Positions 9,227 to 16,778 of a DNA stretch of 64,000 nt are shown here, piece by piece. The stretch is from Methylobacterium aquaticum (GTDB taxonomy: Bacteria > Pseudomonadota > Alphaproteobacteria > Rhizobiales > Beijerinckiaceae): positions 416,001-480,000 of the forward strand of contig NZ_CP043627.1 of NCBI RefSeq assembly GCF_016804325.1, read 5' to 3'. A program made the translations under genes and the position numbers. The notes beneath the pieces are model-generated. The model was not told the origin of the DNA. It made no database searches and saw nothing but the letters and a program-made list of their open reading frames with translations. Position 1 is the first letter of the stretch. The number at the start of each line of letters is the position of its first letter.

Positions 9227-9703
9227 TTACGGTTCCCGGTCCGGCACTACCTCGCTCACGTAGGCGACCATGAAGGTGCGAAAATCCCCGCCGCCGGCGT
9301 CGCGGATCGAGACGTACTCGCCGACCACGAAGGCGTGCGTCCCAAGGCGGTAGCCTGCCTCGTCGTCGTCCGTCGTGCGGTCGTCGTAGTCGATGAGCCA
9401 GGTCGCCCCGCCCTCCCCGCCCGCCCGATGGACGAGCCGGCCGTGGCGGTCCGGCTCGCCGGTCCAGAAGCGGCGGACGCGGCAATAGTCGCGAGTCTCG
9501 CGCCAGAGGGCGGCGTCGAGACGGCCGTCCGGCCCGAGCGGGGCGACGAAGTCGTAGCCGCGCCCGGCGCTGCCGTCGGGATGCCCGGGGCAGCGCGCCA
9601 GGGTCAGGGTCACACGGTGCAGCTCGGCCGACGCGCCTGGGTCGGAAGCGGTGGGGCCGGGGTCTTGCGCCCGCCTTCCGGGTGCGTGCGTTCCATGAGC
9701 CAT
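9227..9703 (-). CDS. Conserved hypothetical protein
   Basis: 158 aa, not recognised as a named family. The N-terminal 30 residues are low complexity (Pro/Ala/Asp). The rest is a compact beta-rich domain with motifs RDYCRVRRFW, HRAGG, TWLIDYDDRT and GEYVSIRD that look conserved and structured. No signal peptide or membrane segment. It starts 11 bases after the BON gene on the same strand, so the two are probably one transcript under the FixK-type site at 10015. Cytoplasmic; function unknown. Confidence 0.65.
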   Translation of the reverse strand: MAHGTHAPGRRAQDPGPTASDPGASAELHRVTLTLARCPGHPDGSAGRGYDFVAPLGPDGRLDAALWRETRDYCRVRRFWTGEPDRHGRLVHRAGGEGGATWLIDYDDRTTDDDEAGYRLGTHAFVVGEYVSIRDAGGGDFRTFMVAYVSEVVPDREP

Positions 9704-9713
9704 GATCGCCTCC

Positions 9714-9926
9714 TCAGGTCAGGGCGACGGTCCGGTCGTCGACGGCGCGGACGCCCGGGACCGACCAGGCCGCCCGCTCCGCCGCGACCTGCTCGGCGTC
9801 GCTGCCGACATGGCCGGTCAGGGTGACGACGCCCTCCGAGACGGCGACGCCGATCTCGGCCGCGTCGAGGCTGGGATCGAAGTCGAGTTTGTCGAGGACG
9901 TCGCGGCGCAGATCCTTGTCGGTCAT
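9714..9926 (-). CDS. BON-domain protein
   Basis: 70 aa consisting of one BON domain: an N-terminal helix (DLRRDVLDKLDFDPSLDA), two beta strands around VSEGVVTLTGHVGSDAEQ and a final helix-strand with PGVRAVDD. BON modules bind phospholipid or stabilise ligands; in OsmY-like proteins they are periplasmic, but no signal peptide is present here. The ATG at 9926 follows AGGAGCTTTGCG. It lies in a row of same-strand genes (regulator, zeta-like, BON, hypothetical). A second BON domain occurs in the CBS protein at 15337. Confidence 0.8.
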   Translation of the reverse strand: MTDKDLRRDVLDKLDFDPSLDAAEIGVAVSEGVVTLTGHVGSDAEQVAAERAAWSVPGVRAVDDRTVALT

Positions 9927-9999
9927 CGCAAAGCTCCTCTGGCATGGCTCCCGGGAGTTCGGCTGTGCTCGCCGGAGTTTCTTCGAGACCTTGGACGAG

Positions 10000-10344
10000 C
10001 TACGGGGACGAGCCTTGATCCAGCGCAAGGCCGACGCGGCTCTCCGCCCGGGCGAGCCCGGCGCAACGCTGCATCTCCCGGCGCAGCACGGAGACCGGCT
10101 CGTCACTCCCCGCCGCGGCGAGTTCCACGACCAGGCGCGCCAGGAGCGCCTCGTCGTCGAGGGGCACGGTCTGGGCAACGAAGGTATCGGTGAAGTGCGA
10201 AGCCGCGTCGGGGCCGAGCGCCATCCGCTCGCAGGCCCAGCGCGCCAGGAGCCGGTTGCGCCGGGCGCGCTCCTGGAAGCGCTTGTCTTCCTCGTGCGCG
10301 AACTGGCGCTCGAAGGCCTGCTCGCGTTCGTCGAACGTCGTCAT
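10000..10344 (-). CDS. DUF1476 protein, paralogue of the F1-ATPase zeta inhibitor subunit
   Basis: 114 aa. The N-terminus MTTFDEREQAFERQFAHEED followed by a run of R/K and RRNRLLARWACE is the hallmark of DUF1476, the alphaproteobacterial zeta subunit that blocks ATP hydrolysis by F1F0-ATPase in Paracoccus. The C-terminal helical part is present but diverged. The start was set at the ATG at 10344, where the conserved N-terminus begins; upstream codons do not resemble the family. It sits directly behind the FixK-like regulator (43 bases) and in front of the BON gene. A housekeeping copy would be expected elsewhere. Confidence 0.75.
   Translation of the reverse strand: MTTFDEREQAFERQFAHEEDKRFQERARRNRLLARWACERMALGPDAASHFTDTFVAQTVPLDDEALLARLVVELAAAGSDEPVSVLRREMQRCAGLARAESRVGLALDQGSSP
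10015..10028. promoter_or_regulatory. FixK/FNR-type site inside the 3' end of the zeta-like gene
   Basis: TTGATCCAGCGCAA has one mismatch to TTGA-N6-TCAA and is identical to the site at 17652. A start site 41.5 bases on would lie near 9980, 54 bases before the BON ATG. It overlaps the last codons of the upstream gene, which makes it less certain than the others. Confidence 0.4.
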
Positions 10345-10387
10345 GACGACCTCCCCTCTCATCTCATCCGTCTGATGGCTGCGCCGC

Positions 10388-11080
10388 TCAATCCTCGACG
10401 AGCCGGTGCATCCGGCCTCGGCGCAGGCTGACCTTGCGCCCACCGGTGCGCAGGAGTGCCCCCTCGGCTTCCAGCTGGGAGATCGTGCGTGACACGGTCT
10501 CGATGGTCAGCCCGAGGTAATCGGCGATGTCGCGGCGGGTCATCGGCAGGTCGAAGGTGCCGGTCCCACCCAGCCGCAGGTCGACGTCGAGCAGGAAGGC
10601 GGCGACGCGCTCCAGCGCCGAGCGCCGCCCGAGCAGCAGCATGTGGTCCTGGGCTTGGCGTAAGGAACGGCTCGTCAGGTTCCAGAGCTGGCAGGCGACC
10701 TCCGCGCGATGGGTGGCGATCCGCTCGACCTGGCGCCGCTTGAAGATCAGGACCCGGGTCCCGGACAGGGCCTCGGCGCTGTGCCGATGGGCCTCGCCCG
10801 GCTCGAAGCCGAACAGGTCGCCGGGCAGGTGGAAGCCGGTGATCTGGCGCCGGCCGTCGCTCAGGACCTTGTGGGTGCGGACCGCGCCCTGCATCACCCG
10901 GTAGACGCTCTCGGCCTCCTCGCCCTCGCCGAAGATCTCCTCCTCGCGGTCGTAGGCCGCAGGAGTGCCGATGAGTTCGGGGCAGGCGGCGAAGAGGCCG
11001 GGGCCGTCGCCGGCCGCCACCGGCGCGCGGGAGCCTGCGAACGGACGTGAGGCAGGAGGCAGGACCGTCTCTCGCGACAT
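10388..11080 (-). CDS. Crp/Fnr family regulator, FixK-like
   Basis: 230 aa: cyclic-nucleotide-type beta-roll (about 40-130), dimer helix, and a C-terminal winged helix with MTRRDIADYLGLTIETVSRT. The recognition helix ETVSR is that of FNR/FixK proteins and predicts binding to TTGA-N6-TCAA, the very motif found repeatedly around it. The N-terminal Cys cluster of FNR that holds an iron-sulphur centre is absent, so oxygen is probably not sensed directly; FixK proteins are instead controlled through FixLJ. A single-domain response regulator lies just upstream. No FixK-type site was seen in its own promoter. Confidence 0.85.
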   Translation of the reverse strand: MSRETVLPPASRPFAGSRAPVAAGDGPGLFAACPELIGTPAAYDREEEIFGEGEEAESVYRVMQGAVRTHKVLSDGRRQITGFHLPGDLFGFEPGEAHRHSAEALSGTRVLIFKRRQVERIATHRAEVACQLWNLTSRSLRQAQDHMLLLGRRSALERVAAFLLDVDLRLGGTGTFDLPMTRRDIADYLGLTIETVSRTISQLEAEGALLRTGGRKVSLRRGRMHRLVED

Positions 11081-11120
11081 CTTTTTCGCTCCTCATCGCG
11101 TGGAACGAGGGCGAGAGTGG

Positions 11121-11148
11121 CCGGACTATTGTCCTGAAGACAGTCCGG
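11121..11148. promoter_or_regulatory. Inverted repeat upstream of the FixK-like gene
   Basis: Arms CCGGACT (11121-11127) and AGTCCGG (11142-11148) separated by 14 bases, 41 bases before the regulator start. It could be an operator or an RNA hairpin in the leader. No factor can be assigned. Confidence 0.4.
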
Positions 11149-11155
11149 TCGGTCG

Positions 11156-11175
11156 CTTAAGCGGACTTGCTTAAG
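11156..11175. promoter_or_regulatory. Inverted repeat CTTAAGC-N6-GCTTAAG upstream of the FixK-like gene
   Basis: Perfect 7-base arms around a 6-base spacer, about 76 bases upstream of the regulator start and about 180 bases after the response regulator. Symmetry and position suggest an operator for a dimeric activator; the identity is unknown. Confidence 0.4.
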
Positions 11176-11357
11176 GGCTCTTACGGAGGCGCGAAGAGGC
11201 GCGGCCTCCGGCCGGAGCGGGGAAAGCGGGTCTCGCCCGCCCGGGCCCGCCCCGCGAAGAGCCGCAGCGCTGGCGAAATCCCGCGGCGGCCTGCCCGGCC
11301 GGGGCAGGCCGGGTACGAGGGCCGTTCGCGAACCGGGATCGCCACGACCGCTCGCGA

Positions 11358-11744
11358 TCACGTCGATCCTCGGGGGGCCGGTGCGGGACGACAGGCCGCG
11401 AGAAGGTCGACGAGCGCCTCGAAGGCGAGCGGCTTGTCGACGAGGGGCACGCCGGCCTCGCGCGCGCGGATGCGGATGCGCGGGTTGGGATGGCCGGTGA
11501 TCAGGATGACCGGAACGCGGGCATCGAGGTCGCGCAGGCGCCGACAGACCTCGAGCCCGTCCATCCCCGGCATCACGTGGTCGAGGAGCACGCAGAGCGG
11601 ACAGGGTCCCGGAAAGACCGAGAGGAGCTCGAACCCGCTGGCGAAGGTCTCGACGCGGTGCCCTTCGCTCTCGAACAGGAAGCGGGTCGAATGCAGGACA
11701 GCCGGGTCGTCGTCGACGACGTAAATGGGGGGAGCGCTCACCAT
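11358..11744 (-). CDS. Single-domain response regulator (FixJ-type receiver)
   Basis: 128 aa, receiver domain only. Acidic pair Asp11-Asp12 (VVDDD), phospho-acceptor Asp55 (LLDHVMPGMDGLE), Thr83 (ITGH) and Lys104 (DKPL) are all present, so it should be phosphorylated. There is no DNA-binding domain; receivers of this class act by protein contact or as phosphate sinks. It lies upstream of the FixK-like gene on the same strand with a 277-base gap, and has its own FixK-type site at 11813. The partner kinase is not in the window. Confidence 0.85.
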   Translation of the reverse strand: MVSAPPIYVVDDDPAVLHSTRFLFESEGHRVETFASGFELLSVFPGPCPLCVLLDHVMPGMDGLEVCRRLRDLDARVPVILITGHPNPRIRIRAREAGVPLVDKPLAFEALVDLLAACRPAPAPRGST

Positions 11745-11812
11745 GGGACCGGCCGTGTCGATCGAGGCGCGGATGCGAGATACGACCGTGGCTGGCCGCG
11801 TGGCTTCCCGCC

Positions 11813-11826
11813 TTGACCTGCCTCAA
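11813..11826. promoter_or_regulatory. FixK/FNR-type site for the response regulator
   Basis: TTGACCTGCCTCAA is a full TTGA-N6-TCAA match. The centre at 11819.5 would give a start near 11778, 34 bases before the response regulator ATG at 11744. Confidence 0.6.
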
Positions 11827-11991
11827 GCGGGTCAGGCGAGGCCGGCCAGGACCGACCGGCGCATCAGGTCCTGGAGGGTGGGGGCCTGCGTCCCGGCCAT
11901 CAGCGTCGCCCGGCAGATTTCCACGGTCCGGGATCCGGGCCGGCGCTCGTCGTTCGGTCTCGACCAATTGCTCGACGGGGTGTGAGCCCGC

Positions 11992-12005
11992 TTGAGCTGG
12001 ATCAA
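11992..12005. promoter_or_regulatory. FixK/FNR-type site for the USP at 12063
   Basis: TTGAGCTGGATCAA is a full TTGA-N6-TCAA match. The centre at 11998.5 predicts a start near 12040, 23 bases before the ATG at 12063. Confidence 0.65.
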
Positions 12006-12062
12006 GGCCGCCCGTTCCCGGCAGGGCGAACCATGGCGTCGAGCCCAGCCCGGAGACGATCC

Positions 12063-12923
12063 ATGTCGATGCCCGCTCCCTCCCCGCTCGCCGCCTTCCG
12101 CGACATCCTCGTCGGCACCATCGTGGAGGACGAGCGCGACCGGGTCTCCCCGGCCGTCGGGTACGGGCTCTCGCTGGCGGAGGCGGCGGGCGCCCACGTG
12201 ACGATCCTGTCGTCCTCGTGGTGCCTCGTCGGAACCGACGCCTGGCTCCAGGGGACCGCCGACCCGGGCATCGGGGTCGTCGACCGCCGCCTCGACGCCC
12301 TGGCCCGGGCCTATGCCGAGAACGCGGCCGGCGCGGCGGCGCAGGCGGGCCTCGTCTGCACCTGGGAGACGCCGCGCCTGCCCTATCCCGAGGTGGTCCA
12401 CCGGCTGGCGGCCGAGGCGCGGCTGCACGACCTGACGGTCCTCGACCTCGGTCCGCGCGGCGAGATTCTCTCGCGCGAGACGGTCGAGGCGGCGCTGATC
12501 GGCAGCGGCCGGCCGGTTCTCGCCGTGCCGCGCTCGCACCCGGCCTTCGCCGGGCAGCGGATCCTCGTGGCCTGGGACGGCAGCCTGCAGGCGGCCCGCG
12601 CTGCCAACGACGCCCTGCCGCTCCTGCGCGCCGCGGACGCGGTCGAGATCGTCTCGGTCGGCGACGCGGACGACCTGCTGACCTCGGTGCCGGGGGCCGA
12701 GTTCGCCCGCCACCTCGCGCGGCACGGCGCCGCCGTCACGGTCAGCGACCTGCCGCAGAACGGCAGCATCGCCGACACGCTCCGCAGCCATGCCGGCCTG
12801 GTGCGGGCCGACCTGATGGTGATGGGAGCCTACCGGCATTCCCGCGCACGGGAATTCGTCTTCGGCGGCGTGACCCGCTCGCTCCTCATGGACGCGCCGG
12901 TCCCGCTGTTCCTCGCGCATTGA
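12063..12923 (+). CDS. Universal stress protein, two UspA domains
   Basis: 286 aa with tandem UspA domains (about 12-155 and 160-286). The second ends with VMGAYRHSREFVFGGVTRS-like residues (read AYRHSRAREFVFGGV), the nucleotide-binding end of the fold. The ATG at 12063 was chosen because it follows GGAGACGATCC and lies 23 bases after the start site predicted from the FixK-type box at 11992. It is followed after 16 bases by a small gene. The response regulator lies divergently upstream with its own box. Confidence 0.85.
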   Translation: MSMPAPSPLAAFRDILVGTIVEDERDRVSPAVGYGLSLAEAAGAHVTILSSSWCLVGTDAWLQGTADPGIGVVDRRLDALARAYAENAAGAAAQAGLVCTWETPRLPYPEVVHRLAAEARLHDLTVLDLGPRGEILSRETVEAALIGSGRPVLAVPRSHPAFAGQRILVAWDGSLQAARAANDALPLLRAADAVEIVSVGDADDLLTSVPGAEFARHLARHGAAVTVSDLPQNGSIADTLRSHAGLVRADLMVMGAYRHSRAREFVFGGVTRSLLMDAPVPLFLAH

Positions 12924-12939
12924 ACCAAGGAGGTTCGTC

Positions 12940-13149
12940 ATGATCCGGAAGCACCCGACCCCTGCGGCATCGGTCCGGACGGCGCGCCGGCGCAAGGCCA
13001 TTCGGCAGACGCTCAGGCCCGCCGTCGCACCGACGCGGTCGCCCCCCGAGGACGAGGCGCCGATCCCGCCGGTCGCGGCGGACGACCTCGCGCCGTTCGA
13101 CGAGAGCGACCTGCACGCCCTGAGATCCGGCTGGCACTTCGTGGAGTAA
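12940..13149 (+). CDS. Small hypothetical protein
   Basis: 69 aa, not recognised. The N-terminal half is rich in Arg/Lys and Pro (TARRRKAIRQTLRP), the C-terminal half is acidic (DDLAPFDESDLHALRSGW). It is supported mainly by an excellent ribosome binding site, AAGGAGG, 7 bases before the ATG and by its position 16 bases after the USP gene, which suggests co-transcription. No signal or membrane segment. Confidence 0.55.
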   Translation: MIRKHPTPAASVRTARRRKAIRQTLRPAVAPTRSPPEDEAPIPPVAADDLAPFDESDLHALRSGWHFVE

Positions 13150-13188
13150 CCCGCGATCGGGTCGCCAGCCTCGTCGCCGGGATCGGCA

Positions 13189-15159
13189 TCAGGCCGCCGG
13201 CAATCCGGGGCGAGAGCCACGATCGGGCCCCGCGAGGGCCCGCATGGCGTTCAGGATCACCGCGACGTCGATCGCCTCCTGCAAGAGCGCGCCCTGCACC
13301 GGCGTGAGCGCGCCGAGCGCCGCCGCGACCATCCCGGCAAGCGAGAGCCCGAGCCCGACGAGCACGCTCTGGAGCGCGATGGCGCGGGAGGCCTTCGCGA
13401 TGCGGATGGCCTCCGGCAGCGGCGCCAGGCTGTCGACGAGGAGGACCACGTCGGCGGCCTCCGCGGCGGCGGCGGCGCCCCGGGCGCCCAACGCCACGCC
13501 GAGATCCGCCGCCGCGAGTGCCGGCGCGTCGTTGATCCCGTCGCCGACCATCATCACCGGCCCGCGCCGCCGTTCCTCAAGGACGACCTTCGTCTTGTCC
13601 GCCGGGTCGAGATCGGCGGCGACCGCATCGATCGGCAGCCCCGCCGTGAGCGCCTCGGCGAGGTTACGCCGGTCCCCCGTCGCGAGCACCACCCGGGCGA
13701 TGCCGCATTCCCTCAAGGAGGCCAGGATGGCGGCCCCGTCGCGGCGCAGCGGATCGGCGAAGGACAGGATCGCCGCCGGCCGGCCGTCGACCGCCACCAG
13801 GATTGTGGCCGACGCGACCGGCCCGTCCACGTCCGATCCGGCGGGCGGAAAGGCGATCCCTTGCGCGCGCATCAGGCGCGGCCCGCCCGCGCCGACGCGA
13901 CGGCCCTCGACCAGCCCGGTCACGCCGTCGCCCGGAACCTCGGTCACCGCCGACGGCGAGGCGAGACTCAAGCCCTGCGCCTTCGCCTCCTCGACCAGGG
14001 CCCGGGCGATCGGGTGGGCCGAGGCCTGATCGAGGGAGGCCGCCAGCCGCAGGGCTTCCGCCTCGCCGAAGGGCGGCAGCGCCGCGACGGCCCTCAGGCG
14101 CGCCCGGCCGTGGGTCAGGGTGCCGGTCTTGTCGACCACCAGGATCTCCGCCCTGGCCATGGCTTCGAGCGCGCCCCCGCCCTTGACGAGGACCCCGCAC
14201 CGCGCCGCCCGCGACAGGCCCGAGACCAGGGCGACCGGCACCGCCAGGATCAGCGGGCAGGGTGTCGCCACCACCAGCACGGCCAGCGCCCGCACGGCAT
14301 CGCCCGACGCGGCCCAGGCCCCGCCGGCGAGGACGAGCGTGACGAGGAGGAAGACGATCGCGTAGCGGTCGGCGAGCCGCGCCATAGGGGCTTTCGCCGC
14401 CCGCGCCGCCTCGACGAGGCGCACGATGCCGGCATAGGTGCTCTCGTCCGCCCGCCGCTCGGCCACGAGCGTGAAGGCCTGGCCGACATTGAGGCTGCCG
14501 CTGAGCACCGCCGCGTTCGCCGCGAAGGCGGCGGGCAGCGATTCGCCGGTGAGGCTCGACAGGTCGAGGACGGCGCGGCCCGCGGCGACGCGCCCGTCGA
14601 CCGGCAGGACGTCGCCGGCCCGCACCAGGATGCGGTCGCCCGGGGCGAGATCCGCCAGGGGAACCTCCCGCATGCGAGGCGCGTCGGCGCCGTTCCCCTC
14701 CTCACGAAGGGCGGTGCGCGGCTGGCGCGCGATCAGCGCGGTCATCGCCCGGCTCGCCCGTCCGGCGACGTAGGCCTCCAGCGACTGGCCGCCGGCGAAC
14801 ATCAGCGCGATGACGGCACCGGCCAGGGGTTGCGACAGGGCGAGCGCCCCACCCATTGACAGGACGGCGACGAGGTCGAGCCCGACATCGCCCCGCGCCA
14901 GGCTCGTCGCCACCTGGACCAGCAGGAATGCGAGAACCGCCAGGGTGGCGAGGCTCCAGGCCAGGGCGGCGGCATCGGCGTGGCCGAGGGTTCGGGCCAC
15001 GAGACCGGCGCTCAAGCCGAGGAGCGGCAGCGCCACGAGCCCGGCCGGCAGGGCCGCCGCCCATGCGAGCGTGGGCCTCCTGGCAGGAGCGTCGCCGGTG
15101 GCCACCTTGTCGGTGTCAGCCTTGCCGACGGCTCCTCCTGTTGCGGGTGAGTGCTCCAT
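13189..15159 (-). CDS. P1B-type heavy-metal ATPase, P1B-5-like (TPCP/QExxD)
   Basis: 656 aa. Order: N-terminal membrane helices (about 30-125), actuator domain with TGES at 204, helices carrying TPCP (299-302) in place of CPC, phosphorylation site DKTGTLT with Asp343, SAHP in the nucleotide-binding part, GDGINDAPALA hinge, and C-terminal helices with QEAID (627-631). TPCP plus QExxD is the signature of P1B-5 ATPases such as Sinorhizobium Nia, linked to Fe/Ni export. The C-terminal haemerythrin domain of Nia and any N-terminal metal-binding domain are absent. The ATG at 15159 follows GGAGAGGA; a FixK-type site lies at 15221. Confidence 0.85.
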   Translation of the reverse strand: MEHSPATGGAVGKADTDKVATGDAPARRPTLAWAAALPAGLVALPLLGLSAGLVARTLGHADAAALAWSLATLAVLAFLLVQVATSLARGDVGLDLVAVLSMGGALALSQPLAGAVIALMFAGGQSLEAYVAGRASRAMTALIARQPRTALREEGNGADAPRMREVPLADLAPGDRILVRAGDVLPVDGRVAAGRAVLDLSSLTGESLPAAFAANAAVLSGSLNVGQAFTLVAERRADESTYAGIVRLVEAARAAKAPMARLADRYAIVFLLVTLVLAGGAWAASGDAVRALAVLVVATPCPLILAVPVALVSGLSRAARCGVLVKGGGALEAMARAEILVVDKTGTLTHGRARLRAVAALPPFGEAEALRLAASLDQASAHPIARALVEEAKAQGLSLASPSAVTEVPGDGVTGLVEGRRVGAGGPRLMRAQGIAFPPAGSDVDGPVASATILVAVDGRPAAILSFADPLRRDGAAILASLRECGIARVVLATGDRRNLAEALTAGLPIDAVAADLDPADKTKVVLEERRRGPVMMVGDGINDAPALAAADLGVALGARGAAAAAEAADVVLLVDSLAPLPEAIRIAKASRAIALQSVLVGLGLSLAGMVAAALGALTPVQGALLQEAIDVAVILNAMRALAGPDRGSRPGLPAA

Positions 15160-15220
15160 GGCCGTCCTCTCCTCCCTGGCTCTGCCCGTCCAGACACGCA
15201 CCGAAGACAGGAGCGGGGCC

Positions 15221-15234
15221 TTGCGCTGGATCAA
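15221..15234. promoter_or_regulatory. FixK/FNR-type site for the P1B ATPase
   Basis: Read towards the ATPase it is TTGATCCAGCGCAA, one mismatch from TTGA-N6-TCAA. The centre at 15227.5 predicts a start near 15186, 27 bases before the ATG at 15159. Confidence 0.55.
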
Positions 15235-15266
15235 GCGCGGGCCGGTGCGGCGGAGGCGATCGATCC

Positions 15267-15280
15267 TTGAGCAGGATCAA
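15267..15280. promoter_or_regulatory. FixK/FNR-type site for the CBS-BON gene
   Basis: TTGAGCAGGATCAA is a full match. A start 41.5 bases downstream of its centre lies near 15315, which excludes the in-frame ATGs at 15280 and 15313 and supports the ATG at 15337. Confidence 0.65.
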
Positions 15281-15336
15281 TGTCGGGCGACGCCATCGGA
15301 CGGAGGATCAGCATGACCGAACGGAGGGGGGATTCC

Positions 15337-16062
15337 ATGCTGGCACGCGACATCATGCACCGCGACGTCGTCACGGTGACGCCGGAGACGCCGCTGGGCG
15401 CGATCGCCCGGCTGCTGGTCAAGAGGCGGTTCGGCGCCGTGCCGGTCACGGACGAGACCGGGATCCTCGTGGGGATCGTGAGCGAGGCCGACCTGCTCCA
15501 CCGCGAGGAACTCGGCACCGAGCGGCGGCGCAACCGCTGGATCGACGCTTTCGCGTCGATTGAGACGCTCGCGAACGCCTATCGGAGCGCTCACGGCCAG
15601 CTCGCGCGCGACGTGATGGCCCGCTCCGTCGTGACTGCCAGCCCCGACGCCTCCCTCGCCGAGATCGTCGAAGTGATGGAGCGCCGGCGCATCCGCCGGG
15701 TCCCGATCGTCGAGGCCAAGCCCGACGGGAGCGAGCGACTCGTCGGGATCGTGACCCGCGGCGACCTCGTGCGGGCGCTCGCGACCCTGGTCCCGGCCTC
15801 CCCCGCCCCGACCACCGATCGGGCCCTCACCGACCGGCGCATCCGCGACATGCTGCTGGCCGAACTCGCCCGCCAGCCCTGGACCGACAAGGCCGAGGGC
15901 AACGTCACGGTGCTCGACGGCGTCGTCCATCTCTGGGGTCCCGTGACGAACGAGGCCGAGGCGAGGGCGCTGGTGACCGCGGCGGAGGGCATCCCGGGGG
16001 TCGTCGCGGTGCGCGATCACACCTTCGTCGCCTCCTGGGGCGCCGACCCGATCATGCTCTGA
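15337..16062 (+). CDS. CBS-domain pair plus BON domain protein
   Basis: 241 aa. Two CBS motifs (about 1-60 and 88-145; DIMHRDVVTVTPETPLGAIA and VMARSVVTASPDASLAEI) form a Bateman module that usually binds adenine nucleotides, followed by a C-terminal BON domain (about 165-235). The ATG at 15337 is preferred: GGAGGGGGGATTCC precedes it, the CBS fold begins at once, and the predicted transcription start is near 15315. The combination suggests a cytoplasmic energy-charge sensor. It is divergent from the metal ATPase, each with its own FixK-type site. Confidence 0.85.
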   Translation: MLARDIMHRDVVTVTPETPLGAIARLLVKRRFGAVPVTDETGILVGIVSEADLLHREELGTERRRNRWIDAFASIETLANAYRSAHGQLARDVMARSVVTASPDASLAEIVEVMERRRIRRVPIVEAKPDGSERLVGIVTRGDLVRALATLVPASPAPTTDRALTDRRIRDMLLAELARQPWTDKAEGNVTVLDGVVHLWGPVTNEAEARALVTAAEGIPGVVAVRDHTFVASWGADPIML

Positions 16063-16144
16063 CGCCCGCTCGAGAGCGTCACGATCGCGTTGCACACGGT
16101 CCGCGACAGGACGGCTCGTGTGCGGCTCCGGTGCTTCCCATCGG

Positions 16145-16228
16145 CGACCTCGTCCTGAGGTGCTGGCGATCGAAGATCGCATTCGACCGCGGGGAGCCTC
16201 GAAGGAGGGCTCCAGAAACCTCCGAGGG
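16145..16228. repeat. Long palindromic repeat, family 1, copy 2 (truncated)
   Basis: Left arm CGACCTCGTCCTGAGGTG followed by GAGCCTCGAAGGAGGGCTCC as in the other copies; the right half with its closing arm is missing. It lies between the CBS-BON and phasin-like genes. Confidence 0.7.
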
Positions 16229-16346
16229 CGTCAGCGCCTGACGTTTCCCCATGCGGCGGCGATGCGTCCACCCCGCCCGGCGTGACGGCCATTCTCGACG
16301 ATCACCCTGCCGCCACGGCAACATCGGATGCGAACAGGAGACGATC

Positions 16347-16664
16347 ATGACGTCCAGGACCACAGGCTCCGAGACACCGCCGGTCTCCGGCTTCGGCGAC
16401 ATGGCCGCGCTGCCGACCACGGAATCCAAGCTCTGGCGCAGCTTCGGCATCGACCTGCCGCTGCGGCTCGCCGCCGAGATCCTGACCTTCGGCAGCCGTC
16501 GCCTGCAGGCCCAGGCCGAGCACGTCGCGGCGCTCGGCCGCTGCGGCTCCCCCGCCGAGACGATCGAGCTCCAGACGGACTTCCTGATGAAGACCTTCAC
16601 CGACTACCAGCGCGAGGCGGATGCGCTCTCCCGCGATGTCGTCGACATCGCCGTGCCAGGGTGA
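16347..16664 (+). CDS. Phasin family protein
   Basis: 105 aa, mostly helical. The segment QAQAEHVAALGRCGSPAETI followed by ELQTDFLMK and DYQREADALS is the phasin pattern (helix with repeated A/E, then C-x-S/T-P-x-E). Phasins coat polyhydroxyalkanoate granules; small members near stress genes may have other roles. The start at 16347 follows AGGAGACGATC. No FixK-type site was seen before it. It sits inside the stress island between the CBS-BON gene and a USP gene. Confidence 0.7.
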   Translation: MTSRTTGSETPPVSGFGDMAALPTTESKLWRSFGIDLPLRLAAEILTFGSRRLQAQAEHVAALGRCGSPAETIELQTDFLMKTFTDYQREADALSRDVVDIAVPG

Positions 16665-16778
16665 GCATCGGCCTCACGCCGCCCTCGGCCCGGGATTCGG
16701 CCTGGGAACGGTCGGCAGGACGGGAGGGAGGCCACCGTCGCGATGAACCCACGTTGAGGTGCATCGAGGGCGCTTTCG

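Noticed and set aside
11832-11900. 22-codon minus-strand ORF before the FixK-type box at 11813
   Set aside because: No ribosome binding site or similarity. It would overlap the promoter region of the response regulator.
11832-13220. 462-codon minus-strand frame opposite the USP at 12063
   Set aside because: No recognisable domain, while the plus strand encodes a full tandem USP with ribosome binding site and FixK-type box.
15280-15336. Upstream in-frame ATGs (15280, 15313) for the CBS-BON gene
   Set aside because: The first overlaps the FixK-type box and the second lies at or before the predicted transcript start. The ATG at 15337 has the stronger ribosome binding site and starts the CBS fold.
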